A stretch of 22,951 nucleotides of DNA from an uncultured Actinomyces sp. (GTDB lineage: Bacteria > Actinomycetota > Actinomycetes > Actinomycetales > Actinomycetaceae): assembly GCA_915063485.1 (NCBI GenBank), contig CAJZDJ010000024.1:1-22951 (forward strand), written 5' to 3'. This document shows positions 8,149-15,314 of this stretch, in pieces. Within the stretch, counting starts at the first letter, position 1, and every line of letters starts with the position of its first letter. The translations under genes were made by a program, and so were the position numbers. The notes below the pieces were generated by a model. That model made no database searches. It was given only the letters and a program-made list of their open reading frames with translations, and was not told the DNA's origin.

Positions 8149-9702
8149 ATGAGCGAGAACAATACTGACATTGAGGCCGTAGACACTGGCCTAATTAACT
8201 CCGCTGCCGCCACCGCTGTGCGCCCCGATGAGGTAGACGCAGACATCAGCGCCACCGCCGACAGTCTTGATTTAGAGACCAAAACCTTCGCCCAGTACGG
8301 CGTGGAAGAGGAAATCACCAAGGCCCTGGACGAACGCGGCATCACCCACCCCTTCCCGATCCAGGCATTAACCTTGCCGGTAGCGCTCGATGGGGCAGAC
8401 ATTATTGGTCAGGCCAAAACCGGTACCGGTAAAACCCTAGGCTTCGGCATCCCGCTACTAATGGACACCCTAGGTCCCGGCGAGGAAGGTTGGGATGAAG
8501 ACCCAGCCGCCGGCAGCGCCCAGGCCCTGGTTATTCTGCCCACCCGTGAGCTGGCCAAGCAGGTGGCTGAAGAGCTCAGCGCCGCCGCCAAATACCGCAC
8601 CGTGCGCATCGCCCAGGTTTATGGCGGGCGCGCCTATGAGCCTCAAATCGAGGCCATTAAAGCTGGTGCGGAGGTTATTGTGGGCACCCCTGGGCGCCTA
8701 CTAGACCTGATTAATCGCGGCATTTTGCGTCTAGACCACGTCACCACCGTGGTGCTTGATGAGGCCGACGAAATGCTTGACCTGGGTTTCTTGCCCGACG
8801 TGGAAAAGATCCTGGCCGCTACCCGCGCCGACCGCCAAACCATGCTCTTTAGCGCCACCATGCCGGCCGCAGTGATTGCCCTAGCCAGGCGTTACATGAA
8901 CCAGCCCACCCATATTCGGGCCCAGGAAGACCCAGCCGACGACACCCTCACCGTGCGCAGCGTCTCCCAGTACGCCTACCGCGTGCACGCCATGAATAAG
9001 GTTGAGGTTATCTGCCGTATTTTGCAGGCCCGCGAGCGCGAAGGCTGCATTATTTTCTGCCGCACCAAGCGCACTGCCGACACGGTCACCCGGGAGCTGT
9101 CCAGGCAGGGTTTCGCCGTGGCCGCGCTGCATGGTGACTTGGGTCAGGGTGCCCGCGAGCAAGCAATGCGTGCCCTGCGTAACGGCAAGGTGGATGTGCT
9201 GGTAGCTACCGACGTGGCCGCCCGTGGTATCGACGTCGACGACGTCACCCACGTTATTAACTATGAGTGCCCCGAAGACGCCATGACCTATGTGCACCGC
9301 ATCGGCCGCACTGGGCGCGCCGGCAAGCACGGCACGGCGGTCACCTTTGTGGATTGGGAGGACCTGCCGCGTTGGCGCCTGAACTGCAAGACGCTGGGCT
9401 TGGAGTATAAGGAGCCGGTAGAGACCTACCACACCAGTCCCCACCTCTACAGTGACCTGGATATTCCTGAGAATGTGGGTAATCGCCTGCCGCGCTCGCA
9501 GCGTAAGCGTGAGGGTTTAAGCGCTGAATACATTGAGGATCTGGGCACCACTGGCTCTCGCGCTGCCGCCCGTTCTCGCGGCCGCTCTCGGGGTCGGGGG
9601 CGCGCTCACCGTAAGGCCGACGACGCCGTGCGCACTAAGCAGGCTAAGTCGCGTCGTCCCCGTAAGCGCACTCGCGGTGCTCGCCGCACTAAAGCTGAGT
9701 AA
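8149..9702 (+). CDS. DEAD-box ATP-dependent RNA helicase, RhlE/CshA-like
   Basis: All core motifs of a DEAD-box RNA helicase are present: Q-motif region FAQYGVEEEITKALDERGI with PFPIQ, Walker A AKTGTGKT, PTRELAKQ, VLDEADEMLDLGF, SATMP, CRTKR, ATDVAARGID and HRIGRTGRAG. The last 60 residues form a basic tail with RG/RS repeats and Arg/Lys clusters, typical of a non-specific RNA-binding extension. It likely unwinds structured RNA in ribosome assembly or mRNA turnover. I prefer the ATG at 8149, with GAAGG five bases upstream and the normal-looking N-terminus MSENNTD. A GTG at 8089 preceded by GTGAGG would add 20 basic residues and is a real alternative. It corresponds to Rv3211 (rhlE) in gene order, from memory. 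Confidence 0.9.
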   Translation: MSENNTDIEAVDTGLINSAAATAVRPDEVDADISATADSLDLETKTFAQYGVEEEITKALDERGITHPFPIQALTLPVALDGADIIGQAKTGTGKTLGFGIPLLMDTLGPGEEGWDEDPAAGSAQALVILPTRELAKQVAEELSAAAKYRTVRIAQVYGGRAYEPQIEAIKAGAEVIVGTPGRLLDLINRGILRLDHVTTVVLDEADEMLDLGFLPDVEKILAATRADRQTMLFSATMPAAVIALARRYMNQPTHIRAQEDPADDTLTVRSVSQYAYRVHAMNKVEVICRILQAREREGCIIFCRTKRTADTVTRELSRQGFAVAALHGDLGQGAREQAMRALRNGKVDVLVATDVAARGIDVDDVTHVINYECPEDAMTYVHRIGRTGRAGKHGTAVTFVDWEDLPRWRLNCKTLGLEYKEPVETYHTSPHLYSDLDIPENVGNRLPRSQRKREGLSAEYIEDLGTTGSRAAARSRGRSRGRGRAHRKADDAVRTKQAKSRRPRKRTRGARRTKAE

Positions 9703-9862
9703 AACCAACTGGACAAAACCAGCTTGAAGTCGGCTAGAAGCCTGCCGAAAAGCCTGCTTAGCCAAGCCTGCTGGCCAAGCCAAAAAACTGGGTAACTTCT
9801 TAAAACCCACTGAGTGAGCTCTAAGGAGTACACTGGCTCAGGTAGGCTCCTTTAAACGCCGC

Positions 9863-9899
9863 AAACCCCCGTGCTCGGTTGAGCCGGGGGTTTGTTCTT
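9863..9899 (+). terminator. Intrinsic terminator downstream of the DEAD-box helicase
   Basis: The stem AAACCCCCG (9863-9871) pairs with CGGGGGTTT (9885-9893). After a single-base bulge an inner GCTC/GAGC stem with a GGTT loop follows. The hairpin is trailed by TTTGTTCTT. It lies 160 bases after the helicase stop. The stretch between (9703-9862) shows no gene, only short AGCCTGC direct repeats and a 6-bp AAGGAG/CTCCTT inverted repeat (9823-9852). Confidence 0.85.
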
Positions 9900-9937
9900 G
9901 GCTTTGGCCGCCCGCGCAGCAGGGCCCACCGCTGAGG

Positions 9938-10564
9938 CTAGGCCCCGAACTGCTTTACGAAGGTCTCTACCGCGTCCACCATCATCTGCACCGCAATAGC
10001 TGCCAGCAGCAAACCGGCAATACGGGTTAGCAGGGTGATACCAGACTGCTTAAGAATCCGGTTAAGCACCGTGGAGAAGTGCAGGGTTAGCCAAATGATC
10101 ACGTGTGACATCACGATAGCCACACCCACACTAATCCAACCGGCGGTGGAGCCAGAAGAATCAGCTGCCACCATGGCGGCCACAATCGCACCGGGCCCAG
10201 CCAGTAGGGGCGTACCTAGGGGCACTAGGGCTGCGTTAACCCCGCCGGTAGCGTCAGGGTCAGGATTTTCATCCATTTTGTCAGTAAGCAGCTCCAAGGC
10301 CACCAACAGTAGCAGCAAGCCACCAGATAGCTGCAAAGCAGGCACGCTAATGCCTAGAAATTCTAGAATGTAGCGTCCAGCTAAAGCGAATACTAAAATT
10401 ACGCCAAGGCTAACTAGCGTAGCTGTGCGGGCAGATCTTTTACGCTGAGTATCGGACTGTTTGCCAGTTAGTGACAGGAAGATCGGGATGGCCCCCACCG
10501 GGTCTTGAATAACTACCAGCGTAGCTAGCGAGGTAGCAAACACATGGGGTTCAAAGATTTCCAC
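9938..10564 (-). CDS. MarC family integral membrane protein
   Basis: A 208-residue polytopic membrane protein of the MarC family (sometimes called NAAT), whose substrate is not firmly established. About six hydrophobic helices are visible. Family signatures are DPVGAIPIF near residue 22 and NAALVPLGTPLLAGPGAI near residue 109. It starts at a GTG whose first base-pair step overlaps the stop of the PHP gene by one base (TAGTG). It has a strong GGAGGGG ribosome-binding site 2-4 bases before the start, so it is co-transcribed and probably translationally coupled with the PHP gene. It converges on the helicase gene. Confidence 0.9.
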   Translation of the reverse strand: MEIFEPHVFATSLATLVVIQDPVGAIPIFLSLTGKQSDTQRKRSARTATLVSLGVILVFALAGRYILEFLGISVPALQLSGGLLLLLVALELLTDKMDENPDPDATGGVNAALVPLGTPLLAGPGAIVAAMVAADSSGSTAGWISVGVAIVMSHVIIWLTLHFSTVLNRILKQSGITLLTRIAGLLLAAIAVQMMVDAVETFVKQFGA

Positions 10565-11409
10565 TACCCCTCCAAAATGGGTAGCAGCCCCTGATCTACA
10601 ATGAGCTCGTAAAACTCTACCGGCATTAGGTTTTCGCCTAAACGGTTAGGTTTACCAGCCCCGTGATAGTCGCTTGAACCGCTAATTCCCAGCCCCAGAT
10701 CCTTAGCAAGACGCAGGGCCTGCGCACGGGCGGCGTCGTCGTGATCGCGGTGATAAACCTCAAGACCAGCCAAACCAGCCTCAGCCATGCGGGCAAATAC
10801 CTCGTCGGGAATCAGGCGCTTGCTGCGGCTAGCGGCGCGCGGGTGAGCCACCACCGGCACTCCCCCAGCCTCGCGTACCAGGGCACAGGCTTTGACCGGG
10901 TCGGGGGCGTAACGCTCCACGGTGTAGGGCGAACCGGGCTTAAGCGGGCCGGCAAAAACCTCGCTGCGGTTTTTAAAAGCCCCGGCAGCTACCAGCGCGT
11001 CAGCAATGTGAGGGCGTCCCAAAGTGGCTCCGGGAGCTGTCTGAGCGACAACTTCTTCCCAGGTGATGGGGTAGTCCTTGCTTAGTCGCTCAACCATGAG
11101 GCGGGCGCGCTCATGGCGGGCTTCATGCGAGCGCCTAAGCTCCCGATTTAAAGCCACATTGTCGGGGTCGTGTAGGTAAGAGAGCAGATGCAGGGTAATT
11201 CCCTGGTAGGAGCAGGAAATTTCCATGCCGCGCAGCAGTTTCAGGCCGGTGCCTTCGATTGCTTGCGCAGCTTGGTGCCATCCATCTGTGGTGTCATGGT
11301 CGGTCAACCCAATAACGTCCAGGCCGCATTCGAGAGCGGAAGCGATTAACTGTGCTGGGGTTTGGGTGCCATCGGAAAAACTTGAATGAGTATGAGGATC
11401 AATGCGCAC
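10564..11409 (-). CDS. PHP-domain metal-dependent phosphoesterase (YciV/RNase AM-like)
   Basis: A PHP-fold phosphoesterase of about 281 residues. Metal-binding motifs are intact: HTHSSFSDG at the N-terminus, GLTDHDT near residue 36, VVAHPRA about two thirds in, and SSDYHG near the C-terminus. Length and motif order fit the YciV/RnmA group, which acts on 3',5'-nucleoside bisphosphates and trims short RNA 5' ends. The exact substrate here is an inference. I placed the start at GTG 11409, giving (V/M)RIDPHTH as in most relatives, because TACAAT lies exactly 6 bases upstream. A GTG at 11454 would add 15 residues, and neither start has a Shine-Dalgarno. MarC follows with a one-base overlap. Confidence 0.85.
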   Translation of the reverse strand: MRIDPHTHSSFSDGTQTPAQLIASALECGLDVIGLTDHDTTDGWHQAAQAIEGTGLKLLRGMEISCSYQGITLHLLSYLHDPDNVALNRELRRSHEARHERARLMVERLSKDYPITWEEVVAQTAPGATLGRPHIADALVAAGAFKNRSEVFAGPLKPGSPYTVERYAPDPVKACALVREAGGVPVVAHPRAASRSKRLIPDEVFARMAEAGLAGLEVYHRDHDDAARAQALRLAKDLGLGISGSSDYHGAGKPNRLGENLMPVEFYELIVDQGLLPILEG

Positions 11410-11415
11410 ACTTGG

Positions 11416-11421
11416 ATTGTA
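11416..11421 (-). promoter_or_regulatory. Predicted -10 box for a leaderless PHP-marC mRNA
   Basis: TACAAT on the minus strand followed by CCAAGT (6 bases) and the GTG at 11409. It lies inside the longer alternative reading frame that begins at 11454, which is a reason to prefer the shorter protein. Confidence 0.55.
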
Positions 11422-11534
11422 TGGCCTAGGTGGCTCAGGCGCTGTTAGGCTCACCCGGTTGTTAAGATGCCGGCCCTAGAAGTCTTGACGCCTCGCTGCC
11501 AGCGAGGTCCCAGCCGCGCCGGGGTCCAGCGTTT

Positions 11535-11572
11535 AAACGGCTTAGGGCCCAGCGCGCCAAACGGCTTATGAT
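11535..11572 (+). promoter_or_regulatory. pepP promoter: leaderless -10 box plus a 10-bp direct repeat
   Basis: TATGAT at 11567-11572 is followed by GGCTTT and the ATG at 11579, the 6-base spacing expected for a leaderless mRNA. The 10-mer AAACGGCTTA occurs at 11535-11544 and again at 11559-11568, 24 bases apart. The second copy overlaps the start of the -10 box, so it could be a regulator site. That role is an inference. Confidence 0.5.
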
Positions 11573-11578
11573 GGCTTT

Positions 11579-13120
11579 ATGACTGAGGAAAAATCCGCCG
11601 CTTCCAGCGACAACCAGACTTTAGCTGACCGTGGTAACAACCGCTCACGTCAGCCCGCCAACTCCGCTTTCCGCGAGTTCATTGGTTCCAACTGGGGCCC
11701 GCGCCCGGAAAACACGCAGGGTCGTAACGAGTCTGCCCCTTGGGCTGCTGCCCGCCGTGAGGCTTTGGGCAAGCTGTTCCCCAACAAGCGCCTAGTGATT
11801 CCTGCCGGCCCGCTTAAGGTGCGTAACAATGACTGCGATTACCGCTTCCGCCCGCACTCGGCTTTTGCTCACCTGACCGGTACCGGCACTGATTTTGAGC
11901 CCGACGCCGTGCTGGTGCTTGAGCCTATCCGTGACGGCGGCGAGGGCCCCACTCACACTGCTGTGCTTTACTTCCGTCCGCGCGCTTCGCGTTCAAGCGA
12001 AGAGTTTTATGGCGACCCGCGCTACGGCGAGCTGTGGGTAGGGGTGCGTCCTTCCCTGGAGGAAGTTGAGCACGCCACCGGTATCGCTTGCGCCCACATT
12101 GACTCTCTAGGTGACGCCCTAGCTAAGGATGCGGGCACGCTAGAACTGTGTGTGGTTAGCGAGGCTGACCCCAGCGTCACTGAGCTGGTTAACCAGGTGC
12201 GCAGCCAAAACGGTGCAGCGGACGCCCAGGTTAACGCCGCTAACGACGCCAAGCTGCTAGAGGCTTTGGCTGAGCTACGTTTAATTAAGGACCAGTGGGA
12301 AATTGAGCAGCTGGAACTGGCTGTTTCGGTCACCAAGTCCGGTTTTGAAAAGCTGATTCGTTCTCTGCCGCGCGCCACTGAACACTGGCGTGGTGAGCGT
12401 GTGCTGGAGGGTGCTTTTGGCGCCGTGGCCCGCGAAGAGGGTAACGGTCTGGGCTATGACACCATTGCCGCCTCCGGTAACCACGCCAACACGCTGCACT
12501 GGATTAACAACGATGGGCGCGTGCTTGAGTCTGACATGGTGCTGGTTGACGCCGGCGCCGAGGTGGACTCGCTCTACACCGCTGACGTGACCCGTACCCT
12601 GCCGGTTTCGGGTACTTTCTCTGCGGCTCAGCGCAAGATTTATCAGGCAGTTCTCGACGCCGCCGATGCTTCTTTCGCTAAGGCTAACGAGCCCGGGGTG
12701 CGTTTCCGCGACCTGCACAATGCCGCCATGGAGGTTCTGGCTGAGCGTCTAGAGTCTTGGGGCTGCCTGCCTGAGGGCGTCACTGCTGCCCAGTCACTTT
12801 CGGCTGAGGGCCAGTACCACCGCCGCTGGATGGTGCACGGCACCAGCCACCACCTGGGCCTGGATGTGCACGACTGCGCCCAGGCACGGCGTGAAATGTA
12901 CATGGATGCACTGCTAGAGCCGGGCATGTGCTTCACCATTGAGCCGGGCCTGTACTTCCGCGCCGATGACCTGCAGGTACCTGAGGAGCTGCGCGGCCAG
13001 GCTGTGCGTATTGAGGACGACATTGTCATTGACCCTGATGGCAGCGCCCGTCGCATCACCGCCGATATTCCGCGTGACACCGACGACGTCGAAAACTGGG
13101 TACGTTCTCTGCGCGGCTGA
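11579..13120 (+). CDS. pepP: Xaa-Pro aminopeptidase (aminopeptidase P, M24B)
   Basis: Cytosolic metallopeptidase that removes the N-terminal residue ahead of proline. The 513-residue protein has an N-terminal creatinase-like domain (SNWGPRPE, then FRPHSAFAHLTGTG) and a pita-bread catalytic domain with the five M24 metal ligands in order: two aspartates in LVDAGAEVDSLYTADVTRT (about 322-338), histidine in HGTSHHLGLDVHD (near 420), glutamate in FTIEPG (near 453) and glutamate in VRIEDD (near 478). All appear intact. It stands alone between its own predicted promoter and a strong terminator. The start is the ATG at 11579, which has no Shine-Dalgarno, consistent with leaderless expression. Confidence 0.93.
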   Translation: MTEEKSAASSDNQTLADRGNNRSRQPANSAFREFIGSNWGPRPENTQGRNESAPWAAARREALGKLFPNKRLVIPAGPLKVRNNDCDYRFRPHSAFAHLTGTGTDFEPDAVLVLEPIRDGGEGPTHTAVLYFRPRASRSSEEFYGDPRYGELWVGVRPSLEEVEHATGIACAHIDSLGDALAKDAGTLELCVVSEADPSVTELVNQVRSQNGAADAQVNAANDAKLLEALAELRLIKDQWEIEQLELAVSVTKSGFEKLIRSLPRATEHWRGERVLEGAFGAVAREEGNGLGYDTIAASGNHANTLHWINNDGRVLESDMVLVDAGAEVDSLYTADVTRTLPVSGTFSAAQRKIYQAVLDAADASFAKANEPGVRFRDLHNAAMEVLAERLESWGCLPEGVTAAQSLSAEGQYHRRWMVHGTSHHLGLDVHDCAQARREMYMDALLEPGMCFTIEPGLYFRADDLQVPEELRGQAVRIEDDIVIDPDGSARRITADIPRDTDDVENWVRSLRG

Positions 13121-13178
13121 TACGTAGTTAAGACCGGTGAAATTTAGCCATTAAAACTGTCTTTACTGGCTAATCTAG

Positions 13179-13228
13179 GTTTTGGGGTGGCACTTACTAA
13201 AGAGGTGCCACCCCAAAACTATTTGGTT
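13179..13228 (+). terminator. Intrinsic terminator of pepP
   Basis: A perfect 15-bp stem, GTTTTGGGGTGGCAC (13179-13193) with GTGCCACCCCAAAAC (13205-13219), with an 11-base loop. A T-rich tail follows (TATTTGGTTTATTT). The gene upstream and the gene downstream are on the same strand, so this separates two transcription units. Confidence 0.88.
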
Positions 13229-13283
13229 TATTTAGCCGATCTTTTCACACTTTTGTGGTTAGCTCTGGCCATAGCTAGGGGGC

Positions 13284-13289
13284 TAACCT
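13284..13289 (+). promoter_or_regulatory. Predicted -10 box for the leaderless MgtE-N/CBS mRNA
   Basis: TAACCT followed by GAGGGC (6 bases) and the ATG at 13296. GAGGG resembles a Shine-Dalgarno but lies only one base from the start codon, too close to work as one. Confidence 0.5.
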
Positions 13290-13295
13290 GAGGGC

Positions 13296-14588
13296 ATGGA
13301 GGTTATGCGCACCCGTTCCGCAACCCGCGTCTACATCGCTCGTTTAGCCGGCACAGCGGTCTTTGACCCACTTGGTGATCAGGTAGGCAAAGTAGTTGAC
13401 GTCGTCGTTTTAATTAACCTGCGCGCAGCTCCCCGTGCAGTGGGACTGGTAGTTGAGGTGCCCGGGCGCCGTCGAGTATTTGTGCCCCTTTCCCGCGTAA
13501 CCGCCATGGAACCGGGGGCGGTAATTACTACCGGCGTGCTTAATATGCGTCGTTTCTCCCAGCGTTCACTAGAGACCCTGGTGGTGGGTGAGCTTTTAGA
13601 TAAGCGCGTAACCCTGCGTGACGGGTCGGGCACCGTGGAAATTCGCGATGTGTGCATCGAAAAAGACCGCAACCATGACTGGAATGTGACGCGCCTATTT
13701 GTGCAGCGCCCGGTCACTGGGCGCCTGGGGCTCCGCAAAGGCGAGACTTTCACCGTTGAGGTGGGCGACGTCATTGGTCTGTCGCTGCGCCCTAATGAGC
13801 AGGGGGTTAGCGCGCTGCTGGCCACTATGGAGGATCTAAAGCCCGCTGACTTGGCTGATGCCTTGCATGAGCTACCCCCCGCCCGCCGCCTTGAAGTGGC
13901 CACAGCCCTAACCGATGAGCGCCTAGCTGACGCCCTGGAGGAGCTTTCGGCTGAGGATTCGCTAGCTATTTTGTCTAAGCTTGAGGCCCCACGCGCCGCC
14001 GACGTTTTGGATGTTATGCAGCCTGACGACGCCGCCGACCTAGTCTCTGAGCTGCCCTTACCTAAAGCTGAAGCCCTGCTGGCCTTGATGGAGCCCGATG
14101 AGGCTGCCGACGTGCGCCGTCTGATGGCTTATGACGACTACACCGCAGGTGGTTTGATGACCACTGAGCCTATTATTTTGCCTCCCGAGGCCACTGTGGC
14201 CACCTTCCTGGCCCACGCCCGTAAGGAGGAGGGCAGCCCGGCCCTGGCCACTATGGGTTTCGTGGCTCGTCCCCCACTAGAGTCGCCTACTGGTCGTTTT
14301 ATTGGCGTGGTGCATTTACAGCGGGCCCTACGTGAGCCTCCCCAAACCCTGGTGGGCTCCATTATTGATCGGGATCTGGAATCAGTTTCCCCGGGTGACT
14401 CTATTGGTACGGTTACCCGTATTTTGGCTACCTATAACCTAACCGCCTTGGCTGTAGTAGATGATGCAGACCGCCTGGTGGGAGCCGTCAGCGTCGATGA
14501 CGTTTTGGACCACCTCATGCCCGATGACTGGCGTGACGCTGACGATGACGTAACCGATGAGGCCATCGAAAAGAGTGCAAATGGCTGA
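13296..14588 (+). CDS. PRC-barrel-like / MgtE N-domain / CBS-pair protein
   Basis: A 430-residue soluble protein. Residues about 10-170 look like two PRC-barrel-type units (ARLAGTAVFDPLGDQVGKVVDVVV and LLDKRVTLRDGSGTVEIRDV regions). Residues about 180-290 are the helical MgtE intracellular N-domain, with repeated LEAPRAADVLDVMQPDDAADL-type helices. Residues about 290-420 carry a CBS pair (AGGLMTTEPIILPPEATV and LTALAVVDDADRLVGAVSVDDVLD). There are no membrane segments, so it is not a magnesium channel itself. By analogy with MgtE it may sense Mg2+ or nucleotides, but the role is unknown. It matches the Rv1232c position in M. tuberculosis, from memory. The downstream DUF1003 start overlaps its stop, so the two are probably coupled and act together. 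Confidence 0.85.
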   Translation: MEVMRTRSATRVYIARLAGTAVFDPLGDQVGKVVDVVVLINLRAAPRAVGLVVEVPGRRRVFVPLSRVTAMEPGAVITTGVLNMRRFSQRSLETLVVGELLDKRVTLRDGSGTVEIRDVCIEKDRNHDWNVTRLFVQRPVTGRLGLRKGETFTVEVGDVIGLSLRPNEQGVSALLATMEDLKPADLADALHELPPARRLEVATALTDERLADALEELSAEDSLAILSKLEAPRAADVLDVMQPDDAADLVSELPLPKAEALLALMEPDEAADVRRLMAYDDYTAGGLMTTEPIILPPEATVATFLAHARKEEGSPALATMGFVARPPLESPTGRFIGVVHLQRALREPPQTLVGSIIDRDLESVSPGDSIGTVTRILATYNLTALAVVDDADRLVGAVSVDDVLDHLMPDDWRDADDDVTDEAIEKSANG

Positions 14589-15189
14589 CTCTCTAGACAC
14601 TCCCCTAGACCCTTCACAGCGCGGCTGGAAGCCGTGGCGGCGCAGCAGCGGCGATAAGGACGGTTTTGGCCGTTTTGCTGAGGCCACCGCCCGCTTTATG
14701 GGTTCACCCTCATTCGTGCTGTATATGACCATTTTCGTAACCGCCTGGATCGTTGCGAATGTGGCCCTAGCTAGCGTGGGTTATGCCTGGGATGAGTACC
14801 CATTCATCCTGCTTAACCTGGCTTTTTCTACTCAGGCTTCATATTCAGCGCCGCTGATTATGTTGGCACAGAACCGCCAAGATGACCGTGACCGCGTAAC
14901 TGCTGAGCAAGACCGTCAGCGCGCTGAGCGCAACCTGGCTGACACTGAGTTTCTGACCCGTGAAATTGCGGCGCTACGTATCGCCATGAATGATGTGGCT
15001 ACCCGTGACTTTGTGCGTTCAGAGATGCGTGACTTGCTGATGGAGATTGTGGCTGAGGAACGTAACCTGATCCAGGCCGCCGCCCAGCAGCAGGCCGAGT
15101 TTGCTCAGCGTCAGGCGCAGTTAGATCAGCAGCATCAGTTAGATCAGCAGTGCCAACAGCAAAACAAGCCTACTTCCAAGCGCGACTAG
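14581..15189 (+). CDS. DUF1003 family membrane protein
   Basis: A 202-residue protein with two transmembrane helices, SFVLYMTIFVTAWIVANV (about 44-61) and a second in YPFILLNLAFSTQASYSAPLI. The DUF1003 signature QASYSAPLIMLAQNRQDDRDR follows directly. The C-terminal cytosolic part is a charged, probably coiled-coil stretch that ends in a glutamine-rich tail. The role is unknown. The ATG at 14581 gives MADSLDTP and overlaps the stop of the CBS gene in ATGGCTGA, indicating translational coupling. An upstream in-frame ATG at 14557 would overlap further and is less likely. In the tail, CAGTTAGATCAGCAG is repeated at 15118-15132 and 15136-15150. Confidence 0.88.
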   Translation: MADSLDTPLDPSQRGWKPWRRSSGDKDGFGRFAEATARFMGSPSFVLYMTIFVTAWIVANVALASVGYAWDEYPFILLNLAFSTQASYSAPLIMLAQNRQDDRDRVTAEQDRQRAERNLADTEFLTREIAALRIAMNDVATRDFVRSEMRDLLMEIVAEERNLIQAAAQQQAEFAQRQAQLDQQHQLDQQCQQQNKPTSKRD

Positions 15190-15195
15190 ACGGCG

Positions 15196-15301
15196 TCTAG
15201 CAGCCCAGCTAACACCCTTTGAGGGCGGCAGCTTTTTCGCTGCTAGATATCTCAAATGTGATCTATGACCGCACCGGTTCAATAGAAGTGTTAGCTGGGC
15301 T
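15196..15301 (+). repeat. Nested inverted repeats between DUF1003 and mrp
   Basis: Three overlapping inverted repeats lie in this 125-base gap. A 14-bp perfect pair AGCCCAGCTAACAC (15202-15215) and GTGTTAGCTGGGCT (15288-15301) frames 72 bases. A 9-bp pair TCTAGCAGC (15196-15204) and GCTGCTAGA (15239-15247) shares three bases with the first arm. A small GCAGC/GCTGC hairpin (15228-15243) competes with the second. As RNA these would be mutually exclusive folds. The outer right arm ends just before the predicted -10 box of mrp. It may be the DUF1003 3' end and terminator, an attenuator or an operator. No match to a known RNA family is recognised. Confidence 0.6.
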
Positions 15302-15302
15302 T

Positions 15303-15308
15303 TAGTAT
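15303..15308 (+). promoter_or_regulatory. Predicted -10 box for leaderless mrp mRNA
   Basis: TAGTAT followed by TAGCTC (6 bases) and the ATG at 15315. No ribosome-binding site is present, because the bases before the start are TTAGCTC. Confidence 0.5.
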
Positions 15309-15314
15309 TAGCTC

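Noticed and set aside
8881..9444. A 187-residue minus-strand open frame opposite the DEAD-box helicase
   Set aside because: It is opposite conserved helicase motifs, with no family resemblance and no ribosome-binding site. It is a shadow frame.
9703..9862. A small RNA or tRNA gene between the DEAD-box helicase and its terminator
   Set aside because: No tRNA arms or conserved RNA features are found. There are only short AGCCTGC repeats and a weak hairpin, probably the 3' untranslated region.
15202..15301. A 100-bp MITE with 14-bp terminal inverted repeats
   Set aside because: No target-site duplication flanks the arms and no second copy is in the window. A regulatory or RNA structure is more economical.
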